Assembly: GCA_001695595.3 (NCBI GenBank)
Contig: MBPM02000030.1
Location: 186,001-250,000 of the forward strand
Direction of reading: 5' to 3'
Origin: Plasmopara viticola
Lineage: Eukaryota > Oomycota > Peronosporomycetes > Peronosporales > Peronosporaceae
DNA length: 64,000 nucleotides
This document shows positions 34,801 through 45,300 of this stretch, in pieces. The position numbers were made by a program, and so were the translations under genes. Each line of letters starts with the position of its first letter. The stretch's first letter is position 1. The notes below the pieces were generated by a model. That model was not told the origin of the DNA and searched no databases. It saw only the letters and a program-made list of their open reading frames with translations.

Positions 34801-36444
34801 CGTGACATTGCGGCTGCAAAGAAGGAGAAATTACTGGATGCTTTGCTGGACAATTACGTACCAACCGATGGCGGAGTCCTCTTTGGAACGGAAAGCAGCT
34901 CGACTTTATTTGGAGCAGCAAAGAGCGCACCGACGACGTCGTTTATGAAGCGTGATCTGGCAACGAGGTTAAGCGCAACGTCCAGCGATTATACGCCGTC
35001 TCGTAAGCGTGCGTTGAAAAAGAGTGGTCGCAAGACGGAGGAGATGCTCGAGTTGGTCGTAACTCGCATCCAGTTGCGTCTGGATATGTTTAACAAGACC
35101 GAGACGCAGTCGTTGGCGTCTCATGCGGTTCTGGCCTTGGGCGATGTCGAGCTTCTTGACTATATTTCAACCTCTCAGATTCGCAAGATTGTTTGCTACT
35201 GGAAATCGGAAGCTACGCACCCACGTGAAAACGGCAGTCCAATGGCTCAAGTGCAGCTGATTACAGTTCGACCGGGACCAAATTTGTGCGAGGAACACCG
35301 TTTGAAGGCGCGCTTGTTGCCGTTGCGTATTAATCTCGACCAGGAAGTTGTCAAGTTTTTACGACAATTTGTGCCACTAGAAGAGGCATCAACCGGTTGT
35401 CAGCATCGGCAGGGTATGGCCACGTTAGATGAGACGGAAGATGAAGGCGATCTGTCCATGCATGATGGTGGGAGGGAAATGAAGGTCCTGGGAGAAGTTG
35501 CAGCTACAACAGAGAACAGTCTGGGAGCATGGTTTTTCCAAAGTGTCGATGTTAAGCCCTGCAAGATCAAGATTGATTATCGTCCAAACCACGTCGACTA
35601 TGCAGCCTTACGTGCTGGTGACTATATTGAAGTGATCAATTTATTTGTTCTTGAAGGCATGGAGCTAGTGCTTCGACGCGTACAAATGAGTGGCTTGGAC
35701 GGGTGGGCCGCTCTAGGAGAGACCGTGTTAACGTCGTGGGTACAGGACATTTCACGTCGCCAGATTCACAAGTGCGTGGCCAGTGTGTCGATGCCTCCGC
35801 TCCGTCCGATTGTCAACATTGGCGCCGGTGCTGCCGATTTGATTTTGCTCCCAATGGAGCACTATGGACGGGACCGCCGCCTCGTACGGGGCCTCAAAAA
35901 AGGCGCTTCGAGTTTTTTGAAATCGGTGACGATTGAAACGTTGACGACCGTGTCCAAGGTGGCACAGGGTACGCAGGCCTTGTTGGAACACGCAGACGAC
36001 GTCGTGTCGTCATCTTCGGCTCTGCGTCGCAAGCAGCTCAAGTACCGTCAGGCTGGCAGTCGCATTGCACGGAATTCGCGACGGATGGGCGGCGGCGGGA
36101 TTCGCAACGCTCAAGACGCGGGTGGAGGCATTGGTGGTCGTCAATATCTGACTCAGCAACCAGCGAGCGCTTTTGAAGGATTCGGGCAGGCCTACGACTC
36201 TTTGGCGCGTGAGTTGCACGTGGCTGCTAAGACGATTGTGGCCGTGCCGCTTGTTGAGTATAAGAAGACGGGATCGCAGGGTTACGTCCGGTCAGTCATT
36301 CGTGCCGTGCCAGTGGCGGTCTTGCGGCCAATGATTGGTGCATCGGAAGCCGTGGCAAAGGCGCTGATTGGCGTACGCAACGCCGTGGATCCGGAGTTGA
36401 AGGAGGACATTGAGAACAAGTTTAAAGACTTTCGAGCAAATTAA
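28873..36444 (+). CDS. ATG2: autophagy-related protein 2 (lipid-transfer protein)
   Basis: A single 7.57-kb exon encodes 2523 residues. The ATG at 28873 (MQFFKHLTDPALKRLYKFVLKR) is used because the extra upstream codons lack an ATG. Residues 1 to about 110 form a chorein N-terminal domain with the ATG2-like run FLAADELDLDQLDVHL, GYLGSVRVAISYANI and MSESCLVEIDDIEI. The C terminus has the ATG2_CAD/ATG_C signature: FFQSVDVKPCKIKIDYRP (about 2220), RPIVNIGAGAADLILLP (about 2310), then RRLVRGLKKGASSF and a final amphipathic VPVAVLRPMIGASEAVAKALIG. ATG2 bridges the ER and phagophore and transports phospholipids for autophagosome growth, usually with ATG18/ATG9. VPS13 shares the chorein domain but not this C terminus. 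An acidic, disordered segment of about 250 residues (roughly 1590-1840) is long for the family. Confidence 0.93.
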   Translation: MQFFKHLTDPALKRLYKFVLKRMIGRFLAADELDLDQLDVHLRSGRLELCDLLLDANVLNAELCEAYGLPFQVKKGYLGSVRVAISYANIMSESCLVEIDDIEIILVPLGKVGESTQQKCTPLEENQEKRQKKQHSEKDYQGKAEPLDEYSQEGLDFVASWIEQVTSKIKVTLSNICLRLETGEQHKGRDVAMLCQLQWAQFTDESVTEVSSVYGRTGLGTSVGMYGSQTIDGGIQSMAASTLFGISHKGIKFRGFSMNLHLSSDDVGLKDANMTDRRRPEYSDMVVHPFLASSLSLQNYIQVKLSYYEALEAPAMDANVFFHSLRFVLQPQYFPEFCKIVDAFSADPAKVGAYQMKEHYTSTAMFESICDDCPAWLTGSDENDGDEETGALNLSLKEFQRIEQLLQQYRQTQEDLKREQRRRYSSEESVAERQELFKTRKLSAAESVESVGLSELDDEEDAFFECETGLASSIAPNASLGYSKLSQSMYASAHETDNKREDRSYVTWSTTAAKYRATRRVKSRVKVHLLECECIFLYDDLPDEDEERVSDGRLHRPFVQQAKDLPSVDGLERLELSLKDVLCSCLVYSQHAVLAFNINKVTLMEKTLPRMSLDADEEESAMLSTCVLKFTDTSPISGQKVNLSGNLSAQLRIDFTTESDDETLSTIASLGVRVSVQPLLFEWDMYLLDRAHRLLALLEQDTSAVKRKAASTSSANESQKLAKTLDMTTECVQVTLRFPMVNSDLIRFGVSSKRGLCEDRIVLTLERMKVASYSPSACDDLDESCAPTPSQFRKRTLLPWLAQFDASFDTMQVALWTPEHGNQRSTKLEKEVLFTACSDERLQDVCTLRLRFQTPTRDEMKEAICSKQQLSQDASRNPDNASLGDSPDEVSGDDNDGGRVGLNGWSLDALGRAESFENAAAVASLYSVEVGLPRATAVLFKATLDRLMVLFDALLLISPVDVDSYNEMLAAAALRNRLMPSYMSFKLTLGEGSIQVCDYVMLPTSLSSHGTNSSATHEISNSATDRHGDLEKVLFTYHFVFETLKVFQVSQWMGQLVSRLHVLAQSTTLLEENGRLKTCVPILYKTPFEATKAPFFFMGVDIVDQTNEMRETKVELHLSHLSLRYDVQSKWLFQLLEILLMDYPVPIIPLDSATMSDEESLEISETIKLGGKYDAVPLAIASKTVFTKLFINFYDVLVDYAPTSLTSRVILVFGKVDVSSNVVTGAIMQGYKISVGDLELYLTHARAGYEEIDHVLLGNNLFLGKTAQHMNKKSLKVAATYAAGGGGTLDAKYSSLLTFLETFGFLQLVTMDFVDVFLRVLVPPTAIEAAVAPRSQLEEKASTLPELSVELNLGTANIYACFDSFNTLIELLSVWTDQIAMKQEPRDTTAYVGLGGSTEPSSVSVVTNLSPVPLSGLRTIDITLSERSSAQDFSSTSSVRSERLSFNGSESFQRNSGSILEQIDQDAFGSGKKIFPGKVVATDTEARLLRTRMDSIHKEKERMVQGLDDHLSASELRLRYQLEERRKSAKSIRINELVIEDYFVPNRLSDVVEDESAGAFLMEPEVNQENVQASADHEDPWFASASTDLPSTLTPLEHTAMPYNEEAVRWLAPGGSYSDAGDKTPTSQVSGQDFSLFEPVEDKTPASVSSQPTSLRLSEERENREYSGHMPDDREEEVYEEDDFDASQYSIGAFPAASKNWWGMQRRPVDVEMSDVQTEETASSFSHRMDLLEDRSVTAVDGEGTDDGDSNSVFPTSMSMSIIDKGEDEGKEVELEFGLDQELQSEIDRMLDMESNDGNEVDGDELDQVLDEQRPETLFASMPRTIPSRKTSISSTSSHIGAPLSSFGLPTISPPDQPTARWFYDDQRSDDSGLPIGGPPSRIYPHHVEIPVGGSASSLLFGEKECKDAIRSIARENAVRKVEASPPIVIQHVLLRNFNICMRFFGGCDWTRDASETSKIHATKELNVGDTLKTQPRDIAAAKKEKLLDALLDNYVPTDGGVLFGTESSSTLFGAAKSAPTTSFMKRDLATRLSATSSDYTPSRKRALKKSGRKTEEMLELVVTRIQLRLDMFNKTETQSLASHAVLALGDVELLDYISTSQIRKIVCYWKSEATHPRENGSPMAQVQLITVRPGPNLCEEHRLKARLLPLRINLDQEVVKFLRQFVPLEEASTGCQHRQGMATLDETEDEGDLSMHDGGREMKVLGEVAATTENSLGAWFFQSVDVKPCKIKIDYRPNHVDYAALRAGDYIEVINLFVLEGMELVLRRVQMSGLDGWAALGETVLTSWVQDISRRQIHKCVASVSMPPLRPIVNIGAGAADLILLPMEHYGRDRRLVRGLKKGASSFLKSVTIETLTTVSKVAQGTQALLEHADDVVSSSSALRRKQLKYRQAGSRIARNSRRMGGGGIRNAQDAGGGIGGRQYLTQQPASAFEGFGQAYDSLARELHVAAKTIVAVPLVEYKKTGSQGYVRSVIRAVPVAVLRPMIGASEAVAKALIGVRNAVDPELKEDIENKFKDFRAN

Positions 36445-37340
36445 TTGGTGTCGTCGAGCACGATCCATTTTCTCTTATCTAGTGGTTATCGTTGTGTATA
36501 CCGTGGTACCGCAATCCGCATAGCAAATATAGCATTTTTACTATAGTATGTTCAATCGTAGTACTATGACTGCGTTCATAACCGATTAATATAACACGCT
36601 GTGACACTGTAGCTGCTCATTTCTAATTAGTAATATGCTCTTGTCTTTTACAGCACAACTGAATGTTTATACGTACATGTATTGGGTTCAATAATTCCAG
36701 GGTAAAACGTACTTGGATCATTGGCTTGCGATAGCTGCATTTAATGTCGTGCAAATTACGACAGAGTTTGTCATGGCGTCGTGGCCATAATTCCCTATTT
36801 CTGGATTCTTAGTTGATGGACTTAATCAACGGGCCAGCCATATGGGTACAAGAGTAAATTCGTTTCCAGTTTTCTCAGCCATCTGTGTTCGCGATACTGT
36901 ACGGTTGTCCCCCCGAATATGACCCCGTAGATAGGAAGCTGATATATGCGATAAGACAAGTAGAGAGTACGACGTAAGCCAGATAGGCCCACTTATGAAT
37001 TTTTAAGCCTTAAGTTACTCAGTGAAAAGCACTCACGTTGCTACTTATTCGTTTTTGTAGTGCCTTACCATTTCAAGACGATGTCGTTTTTTAATGCTGG
37101 CTAGAATAAGAAGCTCAAAGTTAATTCAAGCAACACTTTTCATTGCAGATGCATGCTCTTCCTGACCGATGCACTCCTAGGCATAACATCCAATCTATGC
37201 CTTTTTTGCAGGCCTCAGTCTAGCTCCATGAATTAATGTAAAGATGGCATTTTTAGGTATGTCTAGTCTCTGCGACCGTCGCCTAACAAAACGAATAGCC
37301 TCGCCTTTTCTGTGTCACTTAGGTTTTGCAAACGCGCTAA
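36445..37340. other. intergenic region
   Basis: About 0.9 kb, AT-rich, between ATG2 and the next gene. No credible gene. A short first exon of the downstream gene may hide here (see its entry). Confidence 0.5.
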
Positions 37341-38924
37341 GACTCTCCCACTTGCTTCCACTATGCCTCAGATGTGTCCAGCACTCTGACTCCTTCTTCC
37401 TTTACGGCCTTGACACCCGTGTCATTGCACACTTCGTCCTACTCGATAACAATGAGAGCAGTAGCCGACGTGTCGACCGATGACCTGGTCAACAGCCTTC
37501 TTGACTCCGTCACCTCTGGGTCTTCAGCGCCACCCGAATCGTCGACCCCCACTGACGCGACCGTGGCCTCAAACTCGACGACGCCAATAGTCGCGCACTC
37601 CGTCACAGCGACTCCCAGTGCGTCCTCCTCTGGTAGTAGTGGCAGTGAAGACGCTCTTCCTACAGACACCCCGAATTCAATCGCGCCAATCACGCCCGAA
37701 CCCGCTGCAATCACAACCCCCCCCGTAAGCCCCGACGATTCCGCGACAAAAGGGCTCGACACGAAAAGCGGCAAAGGACATGCCACCACTAGCCTCTCGC
37801 TCGGTATTTCCTTGGGCGTTTTGGCACTTGTGTTTGCAATCTTGTTGCTCATGCGATCCCGCAGGAGACACGTACATAAGGACCACGACTCGAACGCTCC
37901 TTCAGCGGCAGGACTGACGCCCATGACCGTGCCTCCCGACCGCGGGTTCAAGCGGGAACGCGAGCTCGGATTGCCCGAAATGTCCATTGAACTCGCCCCG
38001 GGCGAGTTAGGAATGACCAAGGGGTTTGAAATGAGCTGCACAAGTTCGACGAGGTCGAGCGTAGCGAGTCAACACCTCAGCGTCGCCAGTAGCGGTAGTG
38101 GCTTGTTCAATACGAAAGGAGGCGTGAGTCCCACGAGCAGCAACCTCAAATTAACCAGTTACTCGTATCAGTACCGAGAGTCGGAGGAAAAGGGCAATGG
38201 GAACAACATGTTGTCGACAGCGGGTGGTACGACATACCACTTGACAGGGTTAATCGGCAACGGGGCAACAATAAACGGCTCTGGGCCGAGTAACCGATCA
38301 CGTAAACTCTCGACGCCGGATGAATACGCCGAGTTGATCTCGGCAACGAACGCACAAGACAAAGTCAACATGGGTGGACATGACCGGCCTCCCCAGCGCA
38401 CGTATGGAAACTTTGCGCACAGTGACATGGATATCAGCATGGGACCAGATGAAGACACGTACACTTTCATTGCCCCATTGCCGCCAAAGGCGCCGTCGCC
38501 GCAGATCCTCAAGATTTCGAAGCTTACCAATAGCCGTGCGTCTGAAGAGAGCATGTGCCCGGACTCGCCCGTTGCTAAACGTGGCAAAAACCAAATGCCT
38601 TCCGCTCATTTGAATGGTGTAAATCGGCCGACGTCGTCGCAAAGTTCCTCGGGGAGTGCATCAGTTGCTTCCTTCATGACGCGATCGTCCGTGTCGTCGA
38701 TATCAACCGGTGATAGCATGATCGCTTCGGCTTGTGATTCCGCCTACCTTCCGACCGTGCCTTTCTTACAACAGCTTGCACGGTCTTCTGTCCATGATTA
38801 TGGCGAAGATTTGACGCCTGAGCGTGCATCGACCGAGTCAACAGACAGTGCTAACACAGCACGTTCTGGCTCGCTCATTGCCTTGAATTTGGATGCAAAG
38901 GACGGGAGCGAGATCGCCATTTAA
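37341..38924 (+). CDS. Ser/Thr-rich single-pass membrane protein, unrecognised
   Basis: The frame is open from 37341 and the first in-frame ATG is at 37452 (MRAVADVSTDDLVNSLLDS, 490 residues to the stop). Because the part before 37452 has the same Ser/Thr/Pro-rich composition as the part after it, the true N terminus is probably further upstream: either the phase-compatible mini-exon ATGGCATTTTTAG (37243-37255) joined at 37372, or an unidentified signal-peptide exon. About 110 residues of Ser/Thr/Pro-rich ectodomain are followed by one membrane helix (SLGISLGVLALVFAILLLM), an Arg-rich stop and about 330 residues of Ser-rich, disordered cytoplasmic tail. The layout resembles oomycete TKL receptor-like proteins, but there is no kinase domain. 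Function unknown. Confidence 0.75.
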   Translation, partial: DSPTCFHYASDVSSTLTPSSFTALTPVSLHTSSYSITMRAVADVSTDDLVNSLLDSVTSGSSAPPESSTPTDATVASNSTTPIVAHSVTATPSASSSGSSGSEDALPTDTPNSIAPITPEPAAITTPPVSPDDSATKGLDTKSGKGHATTSLSLGISLGVLALVFAILLLMRSRRRHVHKDHDSNAPSAAGLTPMTVPPDRGFKRERELGLPEMSIELAPGELGMTKGFEMSCTSSTRSSVASQHLSVASSGSGLFNTKGGVSPTSSNLKLTSYSYQYRESEEKGNGNNMLSTAGGTTYHLTGLIGNGATINGSGPSNRSRKLSTPDEYAELISATNAQDKVNMGGHDRPPQRTYGNFAHSDMDISMGPDEDTYTFIAPLPPKAPSPQILKISKLTNSRASEESMCPDSPVAKRGKNQMPSAHLNGVNRPTSSQSSSGSASVASFMTRSSVSSISTGDSMIASACDSAYLPTVPFLQQLARSSVHDYGEDLTPERASTESTDSANTARSGSLIALNLDAKDGSEIAI

Positions 38925-39114
38925 AGCAGAGAAGAAGGGAGATATCGAGATATCGCAGATGGATGTCTTGTAGCAGTGTATTCATAGTCGAGTGCCGTCG
39001 GAATAGTATTTTTGTCTTATGTTCGGATCTACCAAATAGTACTGAGCATAATACAAAGCGCGTCATTTTGCAAGCTGGGAATTGATCCCTTCCTCGCACG
39101 CTTTTCCTCTCGTC
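38925..39114. other. convergent intergenic spacer
   Basis: Only 190 bp separates the convergent membrane-protein gene (plus) and NDUFA12 (minus). It holds both 3' ends; no separate feature is visible. Confidence 0.5.
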
Positions 39115-39795
39115 TCAATTCAAGTCGGCAGGACGCAGCGACACTGCACGGCTTTCATCCGACTGCTCGGGATTGTTGTAATCCACGTCGGCAAAGAAAT
39201 CCTGCTTGCGCTTGCGCGTCCGACGCAGGTGGCCAGGCTGCAGGTAGTACTGATCCGGTTCGTCTGGCTTGATTGCCAGACTCCCCACGTTGTAGCCACG
39301 CGAGCGGTAGAGCGTCTTATTGGGGGAGTACGGTCCAGTCGGGCCCAAGTGGTTTACGTATGGCGTGTCCGATTGCTCAACAGTCGCAACTTTCTCCCAG
39401 TTTTCCGGGAGCTGACCGCCCGTACCGGGCACCGAGTCCGTCACGTGATGCATCCAGAGGTGCCACGGGGGCGGGATCAGCGTGCCTTCTACTTCATCCC
39501 ACGAGTCCACCTTGAACTCTGTCCAGCGATGTTGACCGTATACTTCAGTCGGGTCTTCGTAATACTTGTATCCATTCTCGTCTTCTCCCACCAAACGTCC
39601 AAATTTCACATCACCTGGGTTATAGAGTTTCCACAAAGTACCCTTCCACCCGTACCGCTTCTTCGCCTCCATGTACTTCTCGAATACTGTGTAGAGTGAG
39701 CGTGTTTGCATCGATTTGTTAAGGGCAAGTGACTGGCGCTGGATCAGACGCCCACCCAATGCGAGCGCAGTCTGTCGACCGCTAGTTACGACCAT
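39115..39795 (-). CDS. NDUFA12: NADH dehydrogenase (complex I) subunit NDUFA12 / B17.2
   Basis: Single exon, 226 residues; the ATG at 39795 gives a basic, Ser/Arg-rich mitochondrial targeting N terminus (MVVTSGRQTALALGGRLIQR). The NDUFA12 core is clear: GTLWKLYNPGDVKFGRLVGE, GYKYYEDPTEVYGQHRWTEF, PPPWHLWMHHVTDSVP. The protein is an accessory subunit of the respiratory complex I peripheral arm, imported to the mitochondrial matrix side. It is longer at the C terminus than the animal protein (about 145 residues), with a basic RRTRKRKQDFF tail, as in other stramenopiles as far as I can judge. Confidence 0.95.
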   Translation of the reverse strand: MVVTSGRQTALALGGRLIQRQSLALNKSMQTRSLYTVFEKYMEAKKRYGWKGTLWKLYNPGDVKFGRLVGEDENGYKYYEDPTEVYGQHRWTEFKVDSWDEVEGTLIPPPWHLWMHHVTDSVPGTGGQLPENWEKVATVEQSDTPYVNHLGPTGPYSPNKTLYRSRGYNVGSLAIKPDEPDQYYLQPGHLRRTRKRKQDFFADVDYNNPEQSDESRAVSLRPADLN

Positions 39796-42364
39796 GACGA
39801 CTTTATCTTGAGCGTAAATCGTTTAAAGCCGCAAATTCTACCACTTGTGTTCGACTAAGTACGAAACTAAAGAGGCTTTTGGTTAGCTGGTAGTTTTTTA
39901 TTGTAATGGCAATACATCTCCGCCTTTAATGATATATATGCCAAGCACCCGAGACTTGTAAAGGCCGCGAAAAAGCCTCAGGTCAGCGACAACGCTGTTA
40001 GAACAGCGTTGCTGCCTAGGGCTACAACTCCAAATGTGTTAAAATATATGTCAGGTATATAAGCGTAGGCAAAAGGCAGAATATGAATTGACAGAAACGT
40101 AAAAAGTTAAGACTTAAACTAAGATGCTCTTTTTTGAAAGTTTTTTGGAGTTGAGAGCCATGCAAAAAGAGATTCAGCCCATTCCGACAGCTTTTGATAT
40201 AATTCGCTGGTTGATCCGGTTATAAAAGTTTCAAACGCAAAGGTCTAGGTGCTGTGTAAGCTACAGGCTTCGCAGATGAAATTATCGTATAAGTTCGATC
40301 TAGCCGATGCAAACCATTGTGTCAAGCAATCACTCACCTGTTTTACGCATCGCAAGGTCTCACTGCGATGCAAATCTCGCTTTTACCGACGATGTTCACT
40401 TTAATTTAGAAAAGCTACTGCTCCAGCGTGCTCTAACGGCGGCTACATGCATATAAATTTCGCATCACGTCGCACTTTAGGAATTCACAAAAAAGAAGAG
40501 TGCTTAGCATCGAACACGTGGATAGTCGTGGATATTTCCAAGAACTATCACTGACAGGCCTAAAGTAGAGAGTCTAGTCTAGGATTGGGAAGATCTACAC
40601 GCAAGTACAGCCGCTCACGTTATAAAATGTACTGGCACCCACGAGAGCGCCATTACATCACAGTGCGCTTAACGTGGAAGTTTTTCTCGCCATTGGCGAT
40701 CAAGAAGTACCAGAGAAGGCCACTTCTGCCTTAATTTAGGTGTTGTCATGAGAAGCAGTAGCTTTTCCGCGACGGTGCCTTGCGAGTATTTTTTTTCTTT
40801 GAGGCAATTCTGGTAGTCAGGCCGAGCATCGTAGCGATCCGGATCTCTTCAGTCAAGAATATGGAAAATTTTCGCTATGTGACCCATAATTTTCATGATC
40901 GGGCGTTCACCCCGCATCTGAAAGCAACCTTTTTATATCGCGTTGGAAATTCATTTGTGATTATAATGAGCTCCTGCCGATAGAAGACAACGACTCAGGA
41001 CAACCAGCCCCTCAGTCTTATGATCAATACGGTGTGAGCTTTGTGCAATATTAGCGGCTTGTAAGTAAGAAAATTTTGAGCCTCTTTCTTATCCATCTTA
41101 GAATTCTGAAGTGCCTGAGGCTATTAACAGAAAAAGCGTAAAAGCCGTAAATGCATGAGCCAAGTCGTTTAGTGCAAGGACAGCTTGGTGGTCCCTCGAT
41201 GCGGATTCTCACCGCATATGCTGCACAGCGCACAAGGTATTCACTTTTTGCCTTAAAAAGTCTGCGGATGGCCTACCGTCAGCAATCAGCGAGAGGGCTC
41301 CTAATAAATGAAAAAGCGACTGCCAGAGCATGTAAGTCCCTTACAGACAACATCATGTCCAAAATACAATACAATCAAGCACCTTGTCCAAGCCATCCTT
41401 GCTCTCAGATTGTCAGCTATGCTTGCTAGAATAGATACCGAATGTACCATCTTGCTAAGGTGGTGCAAAACCAATGTACGAGAGGTTGTATTATTAAGTA
41501 TTTGTCAAGACATTAAACGTATCTCCGTCAAGACCAACAGATATGTTAGTCTGTGCCGACTCGATTAATATCTGCTGAAAAGGTGCTTTACATGCTCATG
41601 ACGCACTTTCGCACATACACCGCTTGGCTTCAGATTACTACACATGTCGTTGAGCAAGTTCAAGTAGCTACCGTCGCATCTGCTCACAAGCGAGAAGGTT
41701 AAATTTGTAAACCTCTCTACCTACTTTACGTTTGTCATGAAAATTAATTGGTAATATTGAAACGTGTCTTAATGTGTAGATATGACAAACGTTATTAATC
41801 TCATTTACTATACTGTTACAGTGATCCTTAACACAACGGAATGAAACACCAGATATCGTTTCAGATTACGCTGAACCCTTCTATGACAATTATCTTGATC
41901 TTTTTATTGAGTCAATGTTTTGTAGCTCGTTTTTGATTCGGCTTATCTCTTGGATGATCCGACACTTTTCGTCTGCTGAATATCTTAACATACACGATCA
42001 CTACACATGGTATCTCTAGATCTATTTGGATTTAGAAAAACAGATCGAACAAATATCGATGCATTAATATACTTGAGTTAGAGGCTAAATAGCGAATGTC
42101 TAATCAACAAGCCTATGACCCATTTTCATATTCCGGCTCCAGAGAGCAACACCCAGCCTTGTCACGTTTGAGCTTCATCTCTTTCTTCTCCTTCACAAGC
42201 GTTGAGCGTTTACTCATGCTACTTAGTTGGAGACTTATCTCATGTAGAATCATCCTAACAAACACGTGTCTATAACCAAGTTCCCTTTTCTTGCGGTCGA
42301 TAATTATTTCAGCTATGTAGAGCTAAATTTTACTAGATTTTTCACTGGTTGTCTCGGTTCAGCG

Positions 42365-42391
42365 CATCAAGCGCTGAGCAAGCGCTTGATG
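42365..42391. repeat. perfect 11-bp inverted repeat (hairpin) with 5-nt loop
   Basis: CATCAAGCGCT, loop GAGCA, AGCGCTTGATG, fully complementary. It lies within AT-rich non-coding sequence and is not followed by a long T run, so it is not an obvious terminator; it could be the remnant of a mobile element. Confidence 0.7.
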
Positions 42392-45300
42392 TCATGTGAA
42401 AAATCAAATAAAGTGTGACTATATTTGGCTAAAACTTACCAACGATAATCATAAAAATTGACTATCTTAGATATATAGTCTTTCTTCGTCGTGCGGATTT
42501 ATTTTCGGAGGGCTTCTATTTTATCTGAAAAAGACAGTTGCTTTAGTGATCATATCGCTTTTTGGCCGTACCATGTCCACGACTATGGGCAAGGCCATCC
42601 TCTACAACGCATTCTTTTGCTCGACTCTGAGTTAATAAAATTGAATGATGCTATTTTAACTATTCAAAATGCTTTCCCAGATAAACTAATCAGCCTCATT
42701 TTCCACAGTCCGATAAATCCGCTCGATTTTTCCCATTGCGGAATGATCTCCTCGCTCATTGGTGAAGTTATAGAAGAAGGTAAAAGCGATAGAGGCATTC
42801 GTCCGCATTACCAGTTGTGAGATAAAGTAAACCTTTTGCTCTTTTGTCGACTTTTTATACCGCTACATCTGCGCTCTCAAATTTCATTAATTCAGCAAAA
42901 TCTCAATCGTTGACCGGTGTAAGTGTAGTCTTTACTTTTTTTGGAATCAAACATATTTGCCATGAATTGGGATCTTTCTGGTATCATCATTGATACCCTT
43001 TGCTGTTCATAGTATAGGGTGGTACTATTGCCAACAAGAAAAAATATGTAGTGAATTTCTCCAAGACCAGATTTATAGAAGTTGTGGTAATAGAAGCTTC
43101 TGAAAGAACGCGTCGCTAATGAAAATAGTCATTGAGAGCTGTATTGATTTGACTGTAAATGGACATCGAGTTGGTCTCCCTTCATATGTGAAATTCTTTG
43201 TCTGTAACTTTAAGTGTGATTATCTTTGACAGCAGAGCCAAAGCTTTGAGAGGTAGAACACGCATATCACTCTATGGATAGCTCAACCTTTGGCTGTGTA
43301 GTTGTCGTATCTATCGCTATCGCGTCGCCGAGTTAGACAACCCAGCTCTTTGAACTAAGAGGTACCATAGCATCGCAACAAATTTCTTTTTGATAGAACA
43401 GGGGTAGGACGGTCAAATGCTGCCTTCTCTTCGTGTTATCTCGAGAGAACCAGTCATATTTGATTTAATTGTAATAGTCAAGGAGCTCAGACTTAAGTAA
43501 TTTAAAAACATGATTTTCGAAACTGAATTGATTTCCTGAAAGTCGGGATATATCCCCGCTACCGAAAATAAAGTTAATTAAAGTATAAGTCGACAAAGTC
43601 CTGGTAAAACCAAAGCCTGCCTGATTTTGCGACTGATAAGTAGCGATCGAGAAATCGATAAGGTCTCGAAGTCCAATGCGTCGCTTCGATTTTACTATCT
43701 GACTGCTCCATCACTAATCTCGGTCTCATAAGCGGACAAAATGCTCAATGCTCTATACCTCTGTGAAAAGCCTTTCGACCAGATATATAACGATACTCTT
43801 AATGCTTAAATACCGGATCGAGTGGAAGCAGTAATTTTGATCAGTTTCATTAGCTCTGCGATCATTGATCTGTTTTTTCATCGCGGTATCAGCATTGCCG
43901 GCTTGAGTAGCTTGTAAATCGATATTAGCCAATCGTTATTCTTAACAGAATTGATGCGTTTCTTGATCGAATCAAAGGAATGTTCCTTTAAATCCGTGTT
44001 AATTATAGTTACCGCATCTATCAGGTCTATTGTATCAATACTGTCCATTTTCAATTGCTTCTTGATAATTATCGAGCGGATTCAATAGTAATATCACCGT
44101 CTTGTCAGCGTCTGGTAATTGATTAATGCACGACTTAATGGGTCCCTCAGAGCTTATTCTAGCAATATTGCAAGCCTACGCCAGCATCGTAACATGTCCG
44201 AGATACCTGATAAAAAAGAAACGCATACATGAGTATGTTTTTACTGACATCGCTACTAATCAAATTGGGACTCAAGTTTGACATGTTCTTCTCAAGGGAC
44301 TGGCTGTTACCAAACACGTGAGTACAAATATTTATTTTGTTAGCTTAGTCTGAATGATTTTGAAAATCGGGCTAGATTACTCAAAAGGCTTGACAAAAAA
44401 TCGGTGATTATAGTCTTTTTGATGTAACCTACACCTCCATCGTACGTATTTATAGTAGCCAATCTGCCGAATAACATATAACTTTCTTAGCACAAAAGGT
44501 GAAAAGAATAAGCATCGTTTTCAATGAAATATTTACACGTCTCCCTTCCACAACTACTCGTTTCGCTGCGCTTGGCGAATTGATACTTGGTCCTTGTGCG
44601 ATAATTTCTTCCATCTAAAAATATCTATGCTGTTCTTTTTATCAATCTTCTTTTAGCAAAGTTAAGTTAAAAAACCCACATGCTAAGATTAACCATTCTC
44701 TAGCGCGGGATGATAGTATAAATTCGACCTTTTTGGGACCAGGTCCTTCCTCATGACACTATGAAGCATTTTCATTCAGTGGGGGTCCAGACTGTCCAAC
44801 TGTTACACACCCGGGTTGGTAGGACCGTAGCACTTTTGCATGTGCTTGCTCGTCCACTACAGTAACATATCTCCGGTTGCCTGTATTTGCGTTCTACCTG
44901 TATTGAACCAGTTGATCGGTCTCGGGCCGAGCGATCAATCGCTCGAGCCACAGAATCGGTAAATCGATAAAATAAGACGTCGCTGTAAGACCTAAGCAAT
45001 ATTTTATGCACACATGCTCGGATGTCCATTTTTTAGCGTGAAAAGCTGCAGTAAACACAATTTTAATTATCTTGCAGTCCTTATGACCTTTCTCGTTGGT
45101 ACTGACATAGCAAGAGCTACACAGGTACGTCTGCTTTTTCAGAAACTTGTTGGAATGCTGCTTGACTATTTCAAACTTGCATCAGGCTTCTACCTTTTGC
45201 TTAACGTACCCCAGATATCGCTATTCTTGTTAGTGAAACGTGGTGGCAGGTGTTCCATCTGAAATAATGAGCTCATGAGTTCTGAATAACATCATCACAC

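Noticed and set aside
28873..36444. VPS13 rather than ATG2
   Set aside because: The N-terminal chorein domain is shared, but the C-terminal RPIVNIGAGAADLILLP and FFQSVDVKPCKIKIDYRP blocks are ATG2-type.
37439..38041. 200-codon antisense frame within the Ser/Thr-rich membrane protein gene
   Set aside because: It is a compositional shadow of the Ser/Thr-rich coding strand and has no independent motif.
40207..40217. CTGGTTGATCC, like the 5' end of 18S rRNA
   Set aside because: The similarity stops after 11 bases; the following sequence is not rRNA.
42491..42820. 109-residue gene in the desert
   Set aside because: No motif, AT-rich codons and no signal peptide; equally likely by chance in this composition.
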